DNA of 64,000 nt from Pontibacter silvestris (GTDB lineage: Bacteria > Bacteroidota > Bacteroidia > Cytophagales > Hymenobacteraceae). The notes beneath the pieces were generated by a model. The model was given only the letters and a program-made list of their open reading frames with translations. It searched no databases and was not told the origin of the DNA. A program made the position numbers and the translations under genes. The stretch lies in assembly GCF_020907275.1 (NCBI RefSeq), contig NZ_JAJJWI010000009.1, positions 94,006-158,005 of the forward strand. Direction: 5' to 3'. Positions 20,716 through 30,364 of the stretch are shown here, one piece after another (the first letter of the stretch is position 1; the number at the start of each line of letters is the position of its first letter).

Positions 20716-21396
20716 TTAAGGCTTGTCCTGGCTGAGCGGCTGCTGCTTATTAGGGCCAAGGTATTTCCTGAACCAATCCGTAGCCAGTTGAGCAGCCATT
20801 TCTAAAGCGCCTGGCTCTTCGAAAAGGTGTGTGGCATCAGGCACAATCTCAACATCTTTTATACCTAGCAGCTGGTTCTGCGCCTGGATGTTCATCTCCA
20901 GGACTTTTTCATCTTTGCCGCCAACTATAAACAGCACAGGCGAATGCACATCGGCCAACACTGTATCTGATAAGTCAGGACGGCCCCCAACTCCTACTAC
21001 GGCATCGGCAATTTCTCCAAGCGCTGCAGCCGCCCCTAACGCGGCGGCAGTTCCTGTATCAAACCCTAAGAAACCGATGTTATAGTCTTTAGTAGCATCA
21101 TCTTTCTGAATCCAATACACGGTATCAATCAGGCGCTGTGCCAGCTTCGGAATATCGCGGGTGTTCTTAAACTCCTCTTCTTCCTCTTCAGTCAATAAAT
21201 CGAAGAGCAAAGTGGCGAAACCAAAGCGATGCAGGTGCTCTGCCACAAAACGGTTTGTCTTGCCCAGTCTGCGGCTGTCGCTACCGTGGGCAAAAACCAC
21301 CAGACCTTTTGCATTCTCAGGAATCATCAGATCCCCTACCAATGTCGTATCGTGTACATTAATTTGTATGCTATCGTTAAATATGTCGCTTGCCAT
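20716..21396 (-). CDS. Alpha/beta hydrolase, dienelactone-hydrolase-like, with Asp at the nucleophile elbow
   Basis: A 226-residue cytoplasmic protein of alpha/beta-hydrolase fold. The oxyanion-loop region is VVFAHGSDSRRLGKTNRF. The nucleophile elbow reads GFLGFDTGTAAALGAAAAL: relatives usually have G-x-S-x-G (GASTGAAAAL), but here residue 113 is Asp (codon GAT). The other triad members are in place: Asp162 in VGGKDEKV and His190 in PDATHLFEEPGALE. An Asp nucleophile occurs in haloalkane dehalogenases and epoxide hydrolases of the same fold, so the protein may be active on another substrate or may have lost esterase activity. A run of Glu (TEEEEEEF) sits near residue 70. Divergent from the lipoprotein gene at 21541. 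Complete. Confidence 0.8.
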   Translation of the reverse strand: MASDIFNDSIQINVHDTTLVGDLMIPENAKGLVVFAHGSDSRRLGKTNRFVAEHLHRFGFATLLFDLLTEEEEEEFKNTRDIPKLAQRLIDTVYWIQKDDATKDYNIGFLGFDTGTAAALGAAAALGEIADAVVGVGGRPDLSDTVLADVHSPVLFIVGGKDEKVLEMNIQAQNQLLGIKDVEIVPDATHLFEEPGALEMAAQLATDWFRKYLGPNKQQPLSQDKP

Positions 21397-21413
21397 AGTT
21401 TTATTCGTTCTTT

Positions 21414-21596
21414 ATGCCGAAGCCTGTCAGCCGCAGCAAGTTTAGCCTTTTTAAGTACGACCTCCCACGCCCAAGGTTCAGCCTGTTCAACTATAAACCA
21501 CCTGCTGTGCGTACAGCAAATAACCGTACACTCCCACAACATGAAATACCTATACTGCCTCTTCGGGCTGTTGCTTCTCTCAGCCTGCAGCTCTGA
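21414..21596 (+). CDS. Doubtful small ORF with FSLFKY/FSLFNY repeat
   Basis: A 60-codon frame starting in the divergent promoter region and overlapping the lipoprotein start. The first 35 residues contain two similar units, SKFSLFKYDLPRP and RFSLFNYKPP. Small Bacteroidota proteins with F-x-Y-x-P repeats exist as far as I recall, but the second half is out-of-frame lipoprotein sequence. It may be a decayed small gene or chance. Confidence 0.2.
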   Translation: MPKPVSRSKFSLFKYDLPRPRFSLFNYKPPAVRTANNRTLPQHEIPILPLRAVASLSLQL

Positions 21597-22206
21597 CACC
21601 ATAAGCACAGACAGTCCTTTAGAGGCCGAAGGAACAGATTCTTTGCAGGCTGTTCAGGAGGAGCCTCAGCATAAAGGCAACAGACAGACTACAGACACAA
21701 CAGACGTTAAAGCTGCGTTCAAGAAATTCTTTGCTACGTTACAGGCTTCTGATACTGTCCGCTTAAATGAGCTTATTCACCCGGGGGAAGGAGTATGGGT
21801 TATAGAACAACCTGGGGCTGTTCCTCAGATGACGCACCTGCAAGACATCACACAGTTTAAAAGGCACTTCAAAAGCCGCTCCTTTTTTACGGTGGCAGAC
21901 GAGATACAGCAATGTATCCTGCAGGAAGAAAACTGGCCTACGTTTGACTGCGCCGATATGGATGGGTGTAACTCTGGCTATAGCAAAGACGGTTGCTTTA
22001 TCTTCGACCCGACAAAGTTCCAGCAAAGCGGCTACTGGAACTACGCTGGTCTTTCTGATAAACAAGTACAGCGCGTAAAGAGCACATTGCCTCTTCTACA
22101 GAAGTCGGTGCTGCACACTAGAACCTCCTTTGAGTTCCACTTCGGTGTTGTAGACGGCCACTGGCGATTGCTCTTTGCCAAACTCATTTACCCCTGCAGC
22201 GCTTGA
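21541..22206 (+). CDS. Lipoprotein of unknown function
   Basis: A 221-residue protein with an SPII signal: MKYLYCLFGLLLLSAC, Cys16 as the lipid attachment site. ATG 21541 is chosen because the frame runs open further upstream but only this start gives a lipoprotein signal. After a linker rich in acidic residues, Ser and Thr comes a globular domain beginning DVKAAFKKFFATLQASDTV, with a SNTF2/DUF4348-like look (a short helical start followed by beta strands ending FEFHFGVVDGHWRLLFAKL). Several cysteines (QQCILQ, DCADMDGCN, DGCFIF) could form disulfides. I do not recognise the family with certainty. No obvious partner; nfi follows 110 bases downstream in the same direction. Confidence 0.7.
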   Translation: MKYLYCLFGLLLLSACSSDTISTDSPLEAEGTDSLQAVQEEPQHKGNRQTTDTTDVKAAFKKFFATLQASDTVRLNELIHPGEGVWVIEQPGAVPQMTHLQDITQFKRHFKSRSFFTVADEIQQCILQEENWPTFDCADMDGCNSGYSKDGCFIFDPTKFQQSGYWNYAGLSDKQVQRVKSTLPLLQKSVLHTRTSFEFHFGVVDGHWRLLFAKLIYPCSA

Positions 22207-22315
22207 GTTTAGTTTTTGAATACTGAATTTTGATAACTGAATAGAAGTCTGCCGCTGGAGCAGCTTATCGCACACATCATTCGTAATTAGTAATTCTTAC
22301 TTCGTAATTAAAAAG

Positions 22316-23002
22316 ATGGCCTACTACCGACCGTACAATTCTCCCCCACCCGACCCTGCCGTTATGCGCCAACTGACGGCACAACAGCATGAGATGCAGC
22401 AACGGATAATCATTCAAAAGCCCAAATTCGAGCTAAAGCTGATTGCAGGTTGCGATTCTTCTTTTATAGGCGAGGATACAATTCTGTCGGTATTTGTGCT
22501 ACTGACCTACCCTGAACTGGAGGTAGTGGAGAAAGTGTGGCATCACGATTCTGTGGAGCTTCCCTATATTCCTGGCTTCCTGGCTTTCCGAGAGGCCCCA
22601 AACCTGTTAAAGGCTTATGAAAAACTACAGCAGAAGCCAGACCTGATTATGGTTGACGGGCACGGCATTTCGCACCCGCGCCGCCTGGGAATTGCTACGC
22701 ACCTGGGCCTGCACCTGAACAAGCCGACAATGGGTGTAGCCAAAAAAGTGCTGGTGGGCAAGTATACAGAGCCTGCCACAACCAAAGGTTCCCTATCGCC
22801 CTTGGTGTATAAAGACGAAGTTATTGCGAATGTGCTACGGACGAAAGATAACGTAAAGCCTGTATTCGTTTCGCCCGGGCATTTAATGGACCTGGAAGCG
22901 GCGACAGAAGTAGCCATGGCTTGCGCCACCAAGTATAAACTGCCTGAACCCACACGTTTAGCAGATCATTATGCAGCGGTTTTTAAGCAAGAGGTAAAAT
23001 AG
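22316..23002 (+). CDS. nfi: Endonuclease V (deoxyinosine-specific)
   Basis: A 228-residue repair enzyme that nicks DNA on the 3' side of deaminated adenine (inosine). Catalytic acids match the family: Asp47 in IAGCDSSF, Glu93 in YIPGFLAFREAP and Asp114 in IMVDGHGISHPRRLGIATHLG. The wedge motif PYIPGF is intact, as is the downstream MGVAKKVLVG stretch. Start: ATG 22316; the first 20 residues are Pro- and Tyr-rich. Cytoplasmic. A conserved hypothetical gene follows 55 bases downstream and may be co-transcribed. Confidence 0.95.
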   Translation: MAYYRPYNSPPPDPAVMRQLTAQQHEMQQRIIIQKPKFELKLIAGCDSSFIGEDTILSVFVLLTYPELEVVEKVWHHDSVELPYIPGFLAFREAPNLLKAYEKLQQKPDLIMVDGHGISHPRRLGIATHLGLHLNKPTMGVAKKVLVGKYTEPATTKGSLSPLVYKDEVIANVLRTKDNVKPVFVSPGHLMDLEAATEVAMACATKYKLPEPTRLADHYAAVFKQEVK

Positions 23003-23057
23003 CATCAGAAAACATTTGCCCTAAACAGCAGTATAGCCGCAATAAACCATAAACCTC

Positions 23058-23618
23058 ATGGAAAGCATTAAGCAGATTAAAGGTGAAACCGAAGCAGAAC
23101 TCTGGCAGAAATTCGCTGCTGATTTGTCAGCGAAAGATAATGTCTTAAAGTACTCAGCGCTGCTCCTACAGCCTGGGCAGGAAACGTTCTTCGACATAGA
23201 TATTGATTTAGGCGGAGGCTTCGAGAGCGGCATCTCCACGACACGCTTCAGAACGGCCCTGCCTGCTACTACAGCACTGCGGTTTAACATTCATGAACAG
23301 GACCTGCTAAACGAAATAGGTAAAGTGTTGGGTATGGAAGACATCAAACTAGGCTACCCCGAGTTCGATGCTGCTTTTATTGTGCAGGCAAACAACCCGA
23401 ACGCCCTGAAGCGCTTGTTTGCAGAAGAAAGTATTCGCAGCATTTTATTGAAACACCCCACCGCTAAGCTAAAACTGGATACCTCCAGCAACCCTGACGC
23501 ACCAGATGTTTATCTAAGTTTCAGTAAAAACGAAGCTATTGTGGAGATAACTGATCTGCGGGAAATTTACCATTTGCTTCGGTATTTGACCAGAGAGATT
23601 CTGACGCTTTCGGCGTAG
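23058..23618 (+). CDS. Conserved hypothetical protein
   Basis: A 186-residue soluble protein of unknown family with no signal peptide or membrane segment. Features: an acidic DIDIDLGGGFESG stretch at about 48-60, then a segment RFNIHEQDLLNEIGKVLG ... GYPEFDAAFIVQANNPNAL and a C-terminal helix (LREIYHLLRYLTREIL). The middle resembles proteins that carry a GYPEFD/RR-x-F-type half-domain and are annotated only as hypothetical, as far as I recall. It follows nfi closely in the same direction. The stop codon overlaps the left arm of a hairpin (23617-23652) that probably ends this transcript. Confidence 0.65.
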   Translation: MESIKQIKGETEAELWQKFAADLSAKDNVLKYSALLLQPGQETFFDIDIDLGGGFESGISTTRFRTALPATTALRFNIHEQDLLNEIGKVLGMEDIKLGYPEFDAAFIVQANNPNALKRLFAEESIRSILLKHPTAKLKLDTSSNPDAPDVYLSFSKNEAIVEITDLREIYHLLRYLTREILTLSA

Positions 23619-23653
23619 ACGCTCACAGGTATGAAAGACGCTGTGAGCGTCTT
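23608..23653 (-). repeat. Short dispersed repeat, copy A
   Basis: Read on the minus strand: CTCACAGCGTCTTTCA, one base, then ACCTGTGAGCGTCTACGCC. Two related copies on the plus strand lie at 24295-24340 and 24365-24407. Copies A and C agree at about 30 of 34 positions. Confidence 0.6.
23617..23652 (+). terminator. Hairpin terminator formed by a repeat copy
   Basis: AGACGCTCACAG and CTGTGAGCGTCT are perfect 12-bp arms around a 12-base loop, followed by TTT. The same sequence is one copy of the dispersed repeat of this gap. Confidence 0.65.
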
Positions 23654-24135
23654 TTGAGCTACTGTTTACGCATAGGCAAAGATGCAGCAGACCACCGCAC
23701 TTGAGGCAGGAAAATTTTACCACAACTAAAGAGACTGTTTATAGGGAGCAGGAGAACTACTTTAATTTTCTATGGCTTTATAGAAAACAGATTGCTCCTT
23801 ATGCAGCTACTTTTGTCTACTGTTTGCGGCCGAATCATTTCCACTTCTTAATCAGAGTAAAAAGTGGAAATCAATTATAAGCTACTAACACAGAAACAGG
23901 TGAATTGTACAGCACTAACCTCCAGCGTCAATTTTCGCACCTGTTGAATGTTTACTCCAAAGCAGTAAATAAAAATACAGTCGCACAGGCAGCTTATTTC
24001 AGGAGCGTTTCAGAAGACAAGAAGTCACTTCAGAAGCACACAATTTTACCAGACTTATACCTCACATCAACCTCAACCCATAGCACCACGGTTTGATAGC
24101 TGATTTTAACGATTGGCCTTTCCTCTTATTAAAGC

Positions 24136-24279
24136 TTTTTGTCAAAAAGCGAAATACTACTAGAGCGGGACGAAGTACTGAAATGGTTTGGAGATAGCGA
24201 TTGGTATAAGACGTTTCATAAAGCGAGTGCTGCTGATTTCTCAAGTATAGTCACATTAATAGAAGAAAACAAACTGTAG
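24136..24279 (+). pseudogene. C-terminal gene fragment of unknown family
   Basis: After a stop at 24130-24132, a frame of 47 codons reads SKSEILLERDEVLKWFGDSD then YKTFHKASAADFSSIVTLIE and ends at TAG 24277. It has no start codon but looks like the end of a real protein. The rest of 23654-24294 holds nothing I can name. Confidence 0.35.
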
Positions 24280-24294
24280 CGTTCGCCCGAATGA

Positions 24295-24340
24295 CCTCAC
24301 AATGTGTTTTTAGACCTGTGAGTGTCTGCGCCCAAAGCCT
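24295..24340 (+). repeat. Short dispersed repeat, copy B
   Basis: CTCACAATGTGTTTTTAG then ACCTGTGAGTGTCTGCGCCC. It aligns with copy A with one indel and several transitions. Confidence 0.55.
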
Positions 24341-24364
24341 TTGCTGCGTAACCGACTAAACTTT

Positions 24365-24407
24365 CACAGCGTCTTTCAAACCTATAAGCATCTACGCCAA
24401 ACACTTC
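24365..24407 (+). repeat. Short dispersed repeat, copy C
   Basis: TCACAGCGTCTTTCAA then ACCTATAAGCATCTACGCC. Same orientation as copy B and inverted relative to copy A, which lies about 750 bases upstream. Confidence 0.55.
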
Positions 24408-24543
24408 TGCCATTATGTCTTAAATCGATAAATATAGCATTTTAAAAAACTGACATAATTACATCTAAACCACTAAAAAATACCATTGGTGCGTAAGTTG
24501 ATAGTATTTTGTCGAAGGTAAAACTAAGGAAACAGACAAAGAC

Positions 24544-27165
24544 ATGAACTTTAATAACTATACAATCAAAGCGCAGGAGGCCATACAGAAGGCCACTGAG
24601 ATAGCAGGCGGCAACCAGCAGCAGGCTATTGAAACTGGGCATATTTTAAAAGCGATTCTCGCCACAGACGAGAACGTGACAAACTTCCTGTTGCAGAAGC
24701 TGAACATCAACGTCAATATTCTAAATAGCAAGTTAGACGAAGCAGTAGCTGGTTACCCTAAAGTGACTGGCGGTGGCGGCCCGTACTTAGCTAACGATAC
24801 AGCAACTGCCTTGCAGAAAGCCACTTCTTACTTAAAAGAGTTTGGCGATGAGTATATAGCCATTGAGCACATGCTGCTGGGCTTGTTGGCTGGTCGCGAT
24901 AAAGTGGCTGGTTTGATGAAGGATGTAGGTTTTAACGAGAAAGACCTCAAAAAAGCCATCAAAGAACTACGTGGTGGCACGAAGGTTACGGACCAGAACG
25001 CAGAGGCCAAATATAACTCGCTGAAGCGTTATGCGAAGGATTTAAACGAATTGGCACGTGCTGGCAAGATTGACCCGGTGATTGGCCGCGACGAAGAGAT
25101 ACGCCGTGTGCTGCAGATCCTGAGCCGCCGCACCAAGAACAACCCGGTATTGCTGGGTGAGCCTGGTGTGGGTAAAACCGCTATTGTGGAAGGCCTGGCG
25201 CAGCGAATTGTGGCGGGCGACGTGCCGGAGAACCTGAAATCGAAGACGCTGATGAGCCTGGACATGGGTCTGCTGGTGGCAGGTGCCAAGTATAAAGGTG
25301 AGTTCGAGGAGCGTCTGAAAGCGGTGATCAAGGAAGTAATCGATGCCGAGGGTGAGATTGTGCTCTTCATCGACGAGATACATACTTTGATTGGTGCAGG
25401 TGCAGGAGGCGAAAGTGCCATGGACGCAGCAAACTTGCTGAAACCAGCCTTGGCGCGAGGTGAACTGCATGCTATCGGTGCGACGACACTGAAGGAGTAC
25501 CAGAAGTATATTGAGAAAGATAAAGCGCTGGAGCGTCGTTTCCAGGCGGTGATGGTAGACGAACCAAGCGTGCCGGATGCTATTTCGATTCTGCGCGGTA
25601 TTAAAGATAAATATGAGCTGCACCACGGGGTGCGCATCAAAGACGATGCGATCATTGCCTCAGTAGAGTTGTCTAACCGTTACATTTCCGACCGCTTTTT
25701 GCCAGACAAGGCTATTGACCTGATGGACGAAGCGGCTGCAAAACTGCGCATCGAGATCGACTCGCTGCCAGTGGAACTGGATGAGATTCAGCGCCGTATT
25801 ATGCAGCTGGAAATTGAGCGCGAGGCCATCCGTCGTGAAAACGACAAGGATAAAGAGTCCGCTCTTTCTAAAGAAATAGCGGACCTGAGCGGTAAGCGCG
25901 ATGATCTGAAAGCCAAATGGCAGAACGAAAAGCAGATCATAGAAGGCCTCCAGAAAGAGAAAGAGAACATTGAGAAGTATAAACTGGAAGCCGAGCAGGC
26001 CGAACGTGCAGGCGACTATGGCCGCGTAGCAGAGCTGCGTTATGGTAAAATACAGGAAGCCGAGGCGAAGGTGAAGCAACTGCAGGAGCAGGTACGCGAA
26101 ATGCAGGGCGAGAACCCCATGCTGAAGGAAGAAGTGAACGCTGAGGATATTGCCGATGTAGTAGCCAAGTGGACAGGCATCCCAGTAAGCAAGATGCTGC
26201 AGAGCGACCGCGAGAAACTGTTGCACCTGGAGCAGGAACTGAGCAAACGCGTAGCCGGTCAGGAAGAAGCGATTGAAGCCATTTCTGATGCTGTACGAAG
26301 AAGCCGTGCCGGTATGCAGGACCCAAGACGTCCGATTGGTTCGTTTATCTTCCTGGGTACAACCGGTGTAGGTAAAACCGAACTTGCCAAAGCGCTGGCC
26401 GATTACCTCTTTAACGACGACAACGCGATGGTACGTATCGATATGAGTGAGTACCAGGAGCGCCACGCTGTGAGCCGCCTGATTGGTGCGCCTCCGGGAT
26501 ACGTGGGTTACGATGAAGGAGGCCAGTTAACAGAGGCTATACGCCGTAAGCCGTACTCTGTGGTGCTGCTCGACGAGATTGAGAAAGCGCACCCGGACGT
26601 GTTTAACATCCTGCTGCAGGTGCTCGACGATGGTCGCCTGACTGATAGCAAAGGCCGTGTGGTGAACTTCAAGAACACCATCATCATCATGACGTCTAAC
26701 ATTGGTTCGCACATCATCCAGAGCAATTTTGAGCAAATGGAAGACTACAACAAAGACGAGGTGATTGAGCGTACGAAGGACGAAGTTTTCGACCTGCTGA
26801 AGAAATCAGTAAGACCAGAGTTTCTGAACCGTATCGATGAGCTGGTAATGTTCCGTCCGCTGAGCCGTGGTGATATCCGCAAGATCGTGGATATACAGTT
26901 CAAGCACATCCAGGATCGTCTGGAAGAAGCAGGTATACAACTGGTAGCTACCGACGAGGTACTGGATTACCTGGGCGAGCAGGGCTACGACCCGCAGTTC
27001 GGTGCTCGCCCGCTGAAGCGTGTACTGCAGCGCCAGATCCTGAACGAGCTTTCGAAGGACATACTGGCCAACAGAATCAGCAAAGATTCTGTGGTAGAGG
27101 CCACGCTGGAAAACGGCAAGATTCAATTTGTAAATGTGGAAATTGAGCTGCCAACAGAAAAGTAA
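24544..27165 (+). CDS. clpB: Chaperone ClpB (protein disaggregase)
   Basis: An 873-residue Hsp100 ATPase that works with DnaK to extract proteins from aggregates. Domains in order: the N-terminal Clp repeat domain (residues 1-150), NBD1 with Walker [10 protein letters not shown] (about 204-212) and Walker [10 protein letters not shown], the coiled-coil middle domain (about 400-530, many Glu/Lys/Arg: [18 protein letters not shown]), and NBD2 with GTTGVGKTE (about 604-612) and [16 protein letters not shown]. The middle domain identifies ClpB rather than ClpA or ClpC. Cytoplasmic. Heat-shock control is likely, but I see no CIRCE or recognised heat-shock promoter in the AT-rich leader. Transcribed alone and followed by a strong terminator. 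Long minus-strand frames inside this gene are shadows. Confidence 0.97.
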   Translation: MNFNNYTIKAQEAIQKATEIAGGNQQQAIETGHILKAILATDENVTNFLLQKLNINVNILNSKLDEAVAGYPKVTGGGGPYLANDTATALQKATSYLKEFGDEYIAIEHMLLGLLAGRDKVAGLMKDVGFNEKDLKKAIKELRGGTKVTDQNAEAKYNSLKRYAKDLNELARAGKIDPVIGRDEEIRRVLQILSRRTKNNPVLLGEPGVGKTAIVEGLAQRIVAGDVPENLKSKTLMSLDMGLLVAGAKYKGEFEERLKAVIKEVIDAEGEIVLFIDEIHTLIGAGAGGESAMDAANLLKPALARGELHAIGATTLKEYQKYIEKDKALERRFQAVMVDEPSVPDAISILRGIKDKYELHHGVRIKDDAIIASVELSNRYISDRFLPDKAIDLMDEAAAKLRIEIDSLPVELDEIQRRIMQLEIEREAIRRENDKDKESALSKEIADLSGKRDDLKAKWQNEKQIIEGLQKEKENIEKYKLEAEQAERAGDYGRVAELRYGKIQEAEAKVKQLQEQVREMQGENPMLKEEVNAEDIADVVAKWTGIPVSKMLQSDREKLLHLEQELSKRVAGQEEAIEAISDAVRRSRAGMQDPRRPIGSFIFLGTTGVGKTELAKALADYLFNDDNAMVRIDMSEYQERHAVSRLIGAPPGYVGYDEGGQLTEAIRRKPYSVVLLDEIEKAHPDVFNILLQVLDDGRLTDSKGRVVNFKNTIIIMTSNIGSHIIQSNFEQMEDYNKDEVIERTKDEVFDLLKKSVRPEFLNRIDELVMFRPLSRGDIRKIVDIQFKHIQDRLEEAGIQLVATDEVLDYLGEQGYDPQFGARPLKRVLQRQILNELSKDILANRISKDSVVEATLENGKIQFVNVEIELPTEK

Positions 27166-27192
27166 TTTATTGAGTTTAAAAGTTTAGCTGAG

Positions 27193-27222
27193 AAAAAGCC
27201 TCACCAAACGGTGAGGCTTTTT
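27193..27222 (+). terminator. Intrinsic terminator of clpB
   Basis: AAAAAGCCTCACC-AAAC-GGTGAGGCTTTTT, a perfect 13-bp stem and T-tract 28 bases after the stop codon. Confidence 0.9.
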
Positions 27223-27319
27223 GTTTTTTACACATTTTTCAAATATAATATGTACCTTCTATCGCTCCAGTAGTAAATAAAACATTAATAGTACCTGCAG
27301 GCATGTTCCTGTTAATGTT

Positions 27320-27769
27320 ATGCCACAATATTTTAAAGAAAAGATCAACTTAATCAATCAGCTGTTAAGCCTTTATCAGTTAATTGGCTACTTTCTGTTT
27401 TTTGCTTCTTTGGCCTATGAAACTATAAGTACAAATGATGGAATGGGCGTAATCCTAATTTTACTAGCTGCTATTTTTCTTCTTCTCTTTATTATCATTG
27501 CATTGGTGAGCATCATCTATAGAATAGACGAGCACAGGACCAAAACCTGGCTTATTCCAGGAGTTGTCTTTATGGTTCTTCCCTGCATGTTTCTTCCATT
27601 CTTTTATGAAACCAGTGGAATCATTATAGCAGTTGTTAGTATAACTATAGGCACAGCTGTTTATCTACTTCGAAAGCGTAGCAACATTCAGTTACTTCTC
27701 TACAACACTATAGGTAGTTTGCTTGCTTCTTTTCTGCTCATCATTAGCTTCATCACACTAAATCTCTAA
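27320..27769 (+). CDS. Small integral membrane protein, unknown
   Basis: 149 residues with about four membrane segments: LYQLIGYFLFFASLAY, VILILLAAIFLLLFIIIALV, LIPGVVFMVLPCMFLPFF plus IIIAVVSITIGTAVYLL, and LYNTIGSLLASFLLIISFIT. Charged loops (YRIDEHRTK; RKRSN) separate them. No motif is recognised. AT-rich relative to clpB. The next 355 bases (27770-28124) show no gene or clear signal. Confidence 0.55.
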   Translation: MPQYFKEKINLINQLLSLYQLIGYFLFFASLAYETISTNDGMGVILILLAAIFLLLFIIIALVSIIYRIDEHRTKTWLIPGVVFMVLPCMFLPFFYETSGIIIAVVSITIGTAVYLLRKRSNIQLLLYNTIGSLLASFLLIISFITLNL

Positions 27770-28124
27770 GTGTATTTATGAGAAAAAGCTCTATAGCCTG
27801 CATAGATTCTGCTAGAGCCTAAGTCACAACAAAGTAGCAACAACGAATAAAACAGACTCTTATAGGTATAAATAAACCCACAAGGCCTTTTGAGAAACAT
27901 TTACGCAGCATAAATTAATGCTACACTTTCACCTCCTGCATTCCTCTCCGTAACAGCTGCAAGCATGCATAACACTACTCTTTTCAAAAATATACGTATG
28001 CAGCAAAATCATTCAAATTAATCCTCATTAGTAGTAATGTTGATAGTAGCCTCTCAAAGTTTATTCTCTGAGTTTTCTTTCATAGAAGCTTAAAAGCTCA
28101 AGTACCCCATATACCTGAACCTGG

Positions 28125-30350
28125 ATGAAAATGAAAATACATATAGTTGCCCTTCTCCTGCTATGCCTTCTTTCCTGCAACAATAGCAGCAAGCATGAAC
28201 AGTCAGATCAGCAGTTGGCAGGACTTTTTTCTTCAACAGAAGCCTCAGAAAAACCCACGCCTGTTCCTGACGCAAACGGAAGGGTAACTGGCGAAATACC
28301 ATACAGACCTTACTGGGCCTACCATAACGACAAGTCCAGGCAAGATCTTGATGCGTTCTTTGATGGTGAGCTAGATGAGAATCCAAACTTTGGCCCTGAC
28401 GGAAACTCACAGGTTACGCCAAGCGAAATGTGGTTTCCTTTTCCGGAAGAAATGGAAGCCACATTAAAGGAAATTCAGTTTTACGATTGGCAAGGCAAGA
28501 ACCAGGTGCCCATAAAGACATATTTTATAGAACGGGACAGCTGGAAGAGAATACCAGGGCCAGCTTTTACTGGCAATGAGTACGATACGTGGGTACCCCA
28601 TCAGCTAAAAAAACCACTGGACATCGCCTATGTAGTTCTAGAAGTAACAAGCAGAGTTTTCCCTACCGAGATCAGGTTCATAGGCAGCTATAAGCCTTAT
28701 AATCCGAAGCCATTCACGCATAAAGAAGTCAGCATTAACGATATGTTGGGAGTAAACACTTATGTGTGGGACTTCCAAAAGCCAAGCGGAAGAGGCAATG
28801 ACATGCAAAAGTTTAACGTAGCCGCCCCGTTCACCACCATACGAGATTATGTTGACTGGGAGAAAATAGAACATGAGCAAGGCATCTATACCTTCAATCC
28901 TGTGTTTAAAGGCTTATGGCACTACGATGCATATTATGCTGAGCTTAAGAAAAGAAACATCGAACCACTGGTTTGTTTTAAAACAGTGCCTGGTTGGTTC
29001 CTGCAAGCAAATTATCCCGAGAAACTGCGGCACCCGGAGAACCCGCCCGCTCGCTGGACCAACCTTCCGTCACCAGAAAAACCTGATAAGAAAGACTACA
29101 AAAATCAGGATGCCTATAAGGCTGCTCTGGCGAAATATGAACAAAAGAAAGCCGCTTACGATGCAGACCTTGCTGCCATTCGCTTAGACCCAGCCTCTTA
29201 CACGGAGTTCGCAAAAGCAGCCTTTCAGTTTGTGGCCAGGTATGGCTCCAACAAAAATCTGGACCCTGACCTGGTAAAGCCCTTCTCTGGCAATGGCAAC
29301 TCTAAGTTCAGCTGGAATATTCAGGACAAGAAAATCGGACTGGGTTATGTTAAGATGATAGAATGCAACAACGAAACCAACGCCTGGTGGAAAGGCAGAA
29401 TGCGCTACCAGACTGCCCGGGAATATGCCGCCAACCTGAGTGCTTTCTACGATGGACACATGGGCAAACTGGGCAAAGGAGTAGGCGTAAAAAACGCAGA
29501 TCCTGCTATATTGGTAGCCATGGGAGGCATTGCCGATAACTCTCCTGCCTACGTGCAAGGCATTATTGACTGGTGCAAAGAGTTTAGAGGCTACAAGACA
29601 GACAAAGACGGCAAGAAAGTAGTAAACCTGTGCTTCGATATTGCCAACTACCATGGATATACCAACAACGGGGGAGGCCAGTATTCTGATGCGGCTAACG
29701 GTATTCCCCCGGAGCTCTCCGACGCAAAAGACCAGGTTCAGAAATTTCTGCAGGTTATGAGCGAAGTAGGCAACGACGTGCCTGTGTACTTAACAGAAGT
29801 AGGCTACGGTGTAAACGAGGGTTCGCAGCAGGCTTTAGAAACGCCAAGCAGAACTAGGTTGCAAACGCAAGGCGACTGGATTATACGCGACTGCCTTTTC
29901 TATGCCCGCATGGGCCTGGCTAAGCTGTACCACTACCAACTATACGACGAAACCAGCTACACCAGAAACATTCAGAAGGGCAAAAAAGACAACAGAACTT
30001 ATGCGGCCCTTGGTTTGCTCGAAAAGATGGACAACACCCGCCGGCCGGCAGCAGACTACATTGCTCAGCTTGGAAACAAGTTTGGCGAATATACTTACAG
30101 AAAAACAATTAGCACCACTCCTTTTGTTGATGTTTATGAACACGGCGGAAAGAAGATGTACGCCTTAGTTGTGCCGGACATGGAGGGTAGAACAGAAGAG
30201 TACGAACTGGATTTAGGCACAGCCAAAACAGCTACTATTTATGAGTTTGTTGACGGCGCAGAGCATTTTAAGGAAAGAAAAGTAAAGACAGCAAACGGTA
30301 AGTTGAAACTAAAAGTAACAGAATCTCCTATTTTTGTTGATGCCGTATAA
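28125..30350 (+). CDS. Lipoprotein with clan-A glycoside-hydrolase-like barrel
   Basis: A 741-residue lipoprotein (Cys18 in ALLLLCLLSC). Residues about 60-190 form a beta-rich domain, perhaps carbohydrate-binding. From about 200 the chain resembles a TIM-barrel glycoside hydrolase of clan A (GH39/GH5-like): RDYVDWEKIEHEQGIYTF is a typical early barrel segment, and two acids fit the catalytic pair, Glu417 in ECNNETNAWW (Asn-Glu, acid/base) and Glu558 in PVYLTEVGYG (nucleophile at the end of a strand). A charged insertion rich in Lys, Ala, Asp and Tyr (residues about 313-350) interrupts the barrel. The substrate cannot be told; surface or periplasmic polysaccharide is likely. No SusCD pair is adjacent. 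Ends in a strong terminator. Confidence 0.75.
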   Translation: MKMKIHIVALLLLCLLSCNNSSKHEQSDQQLAGLFSSTEASEKPTPVPDANGRVTGEIPYRPYWAYHNDKSRQDLDAFFDGELDENPNFGPDGNSQVTPSEMWFPFPEEMEATLKEIQFYDWQGKNQVPIKTYFIERDSWKRIPGPAFTGNEYDTWVPHQLKKPLDIAYVVLEVTSRVFPTEIRFIGSYKPYNPKPFTHKEVSINDMLGVNTYVWDFQKPSGRGNDMQKFNVAAPFTTIRDYVDWEKIEHEQGIYTFNPVFKGLWHYDAYYAELKKRNIEPLVCFKTVPGWFLQANYPEKLRHPENPPARWTNLPSPEKPDKKDYKNQDAYKAALAKYEQKKAAYDADLAAIRLDPASYTEFAKAAFQFVARYGSNKNLDPDLVKPFSGNGNSKFSWNIQDKKIGLGYVKMIECNNETNAWWKGRMRYQTAREYAANLSAFYDGHMGKLGKGVGVKNADPAILVAMGGIADNSPAYVQGIIDWCKEFRGYKTDKDGKKVVNLCFDIANYHGYTNNGGGQYSDAANGIPPELSDAKDQVQKFLQVMSEVGNDVPVYLTEVGYGVNEGSQQALETPSRTRLQTQGDWIIRDCLFYARMGLAKLYHYQLYDETSYTRNIQKGKKDNRTYAALGLLEKMDNTRRPAADYIAQLGNKFGEYTYRKTISTTPFVDVYEHGGKKMYALVVPDMEGRTEEYELDLGTAKTATIYEFVDGAEHFKERKVKTANGKLKLKVTESPIFVDAV

Positions 30351-30364
30351 CTAACTCAAGAGAC

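Noticed and set aside
23608..24407. CRISPR array
   Set aside because: Three copies, different orientations, irregular spacing and no cas genes.
25660..26466. Long minus-strand frame of 268 codons inside clpB
   Set aside because: It is the antisense shadow of clpB (conserved ATPase on the plus strand); its product is low in complexity and has no domain.
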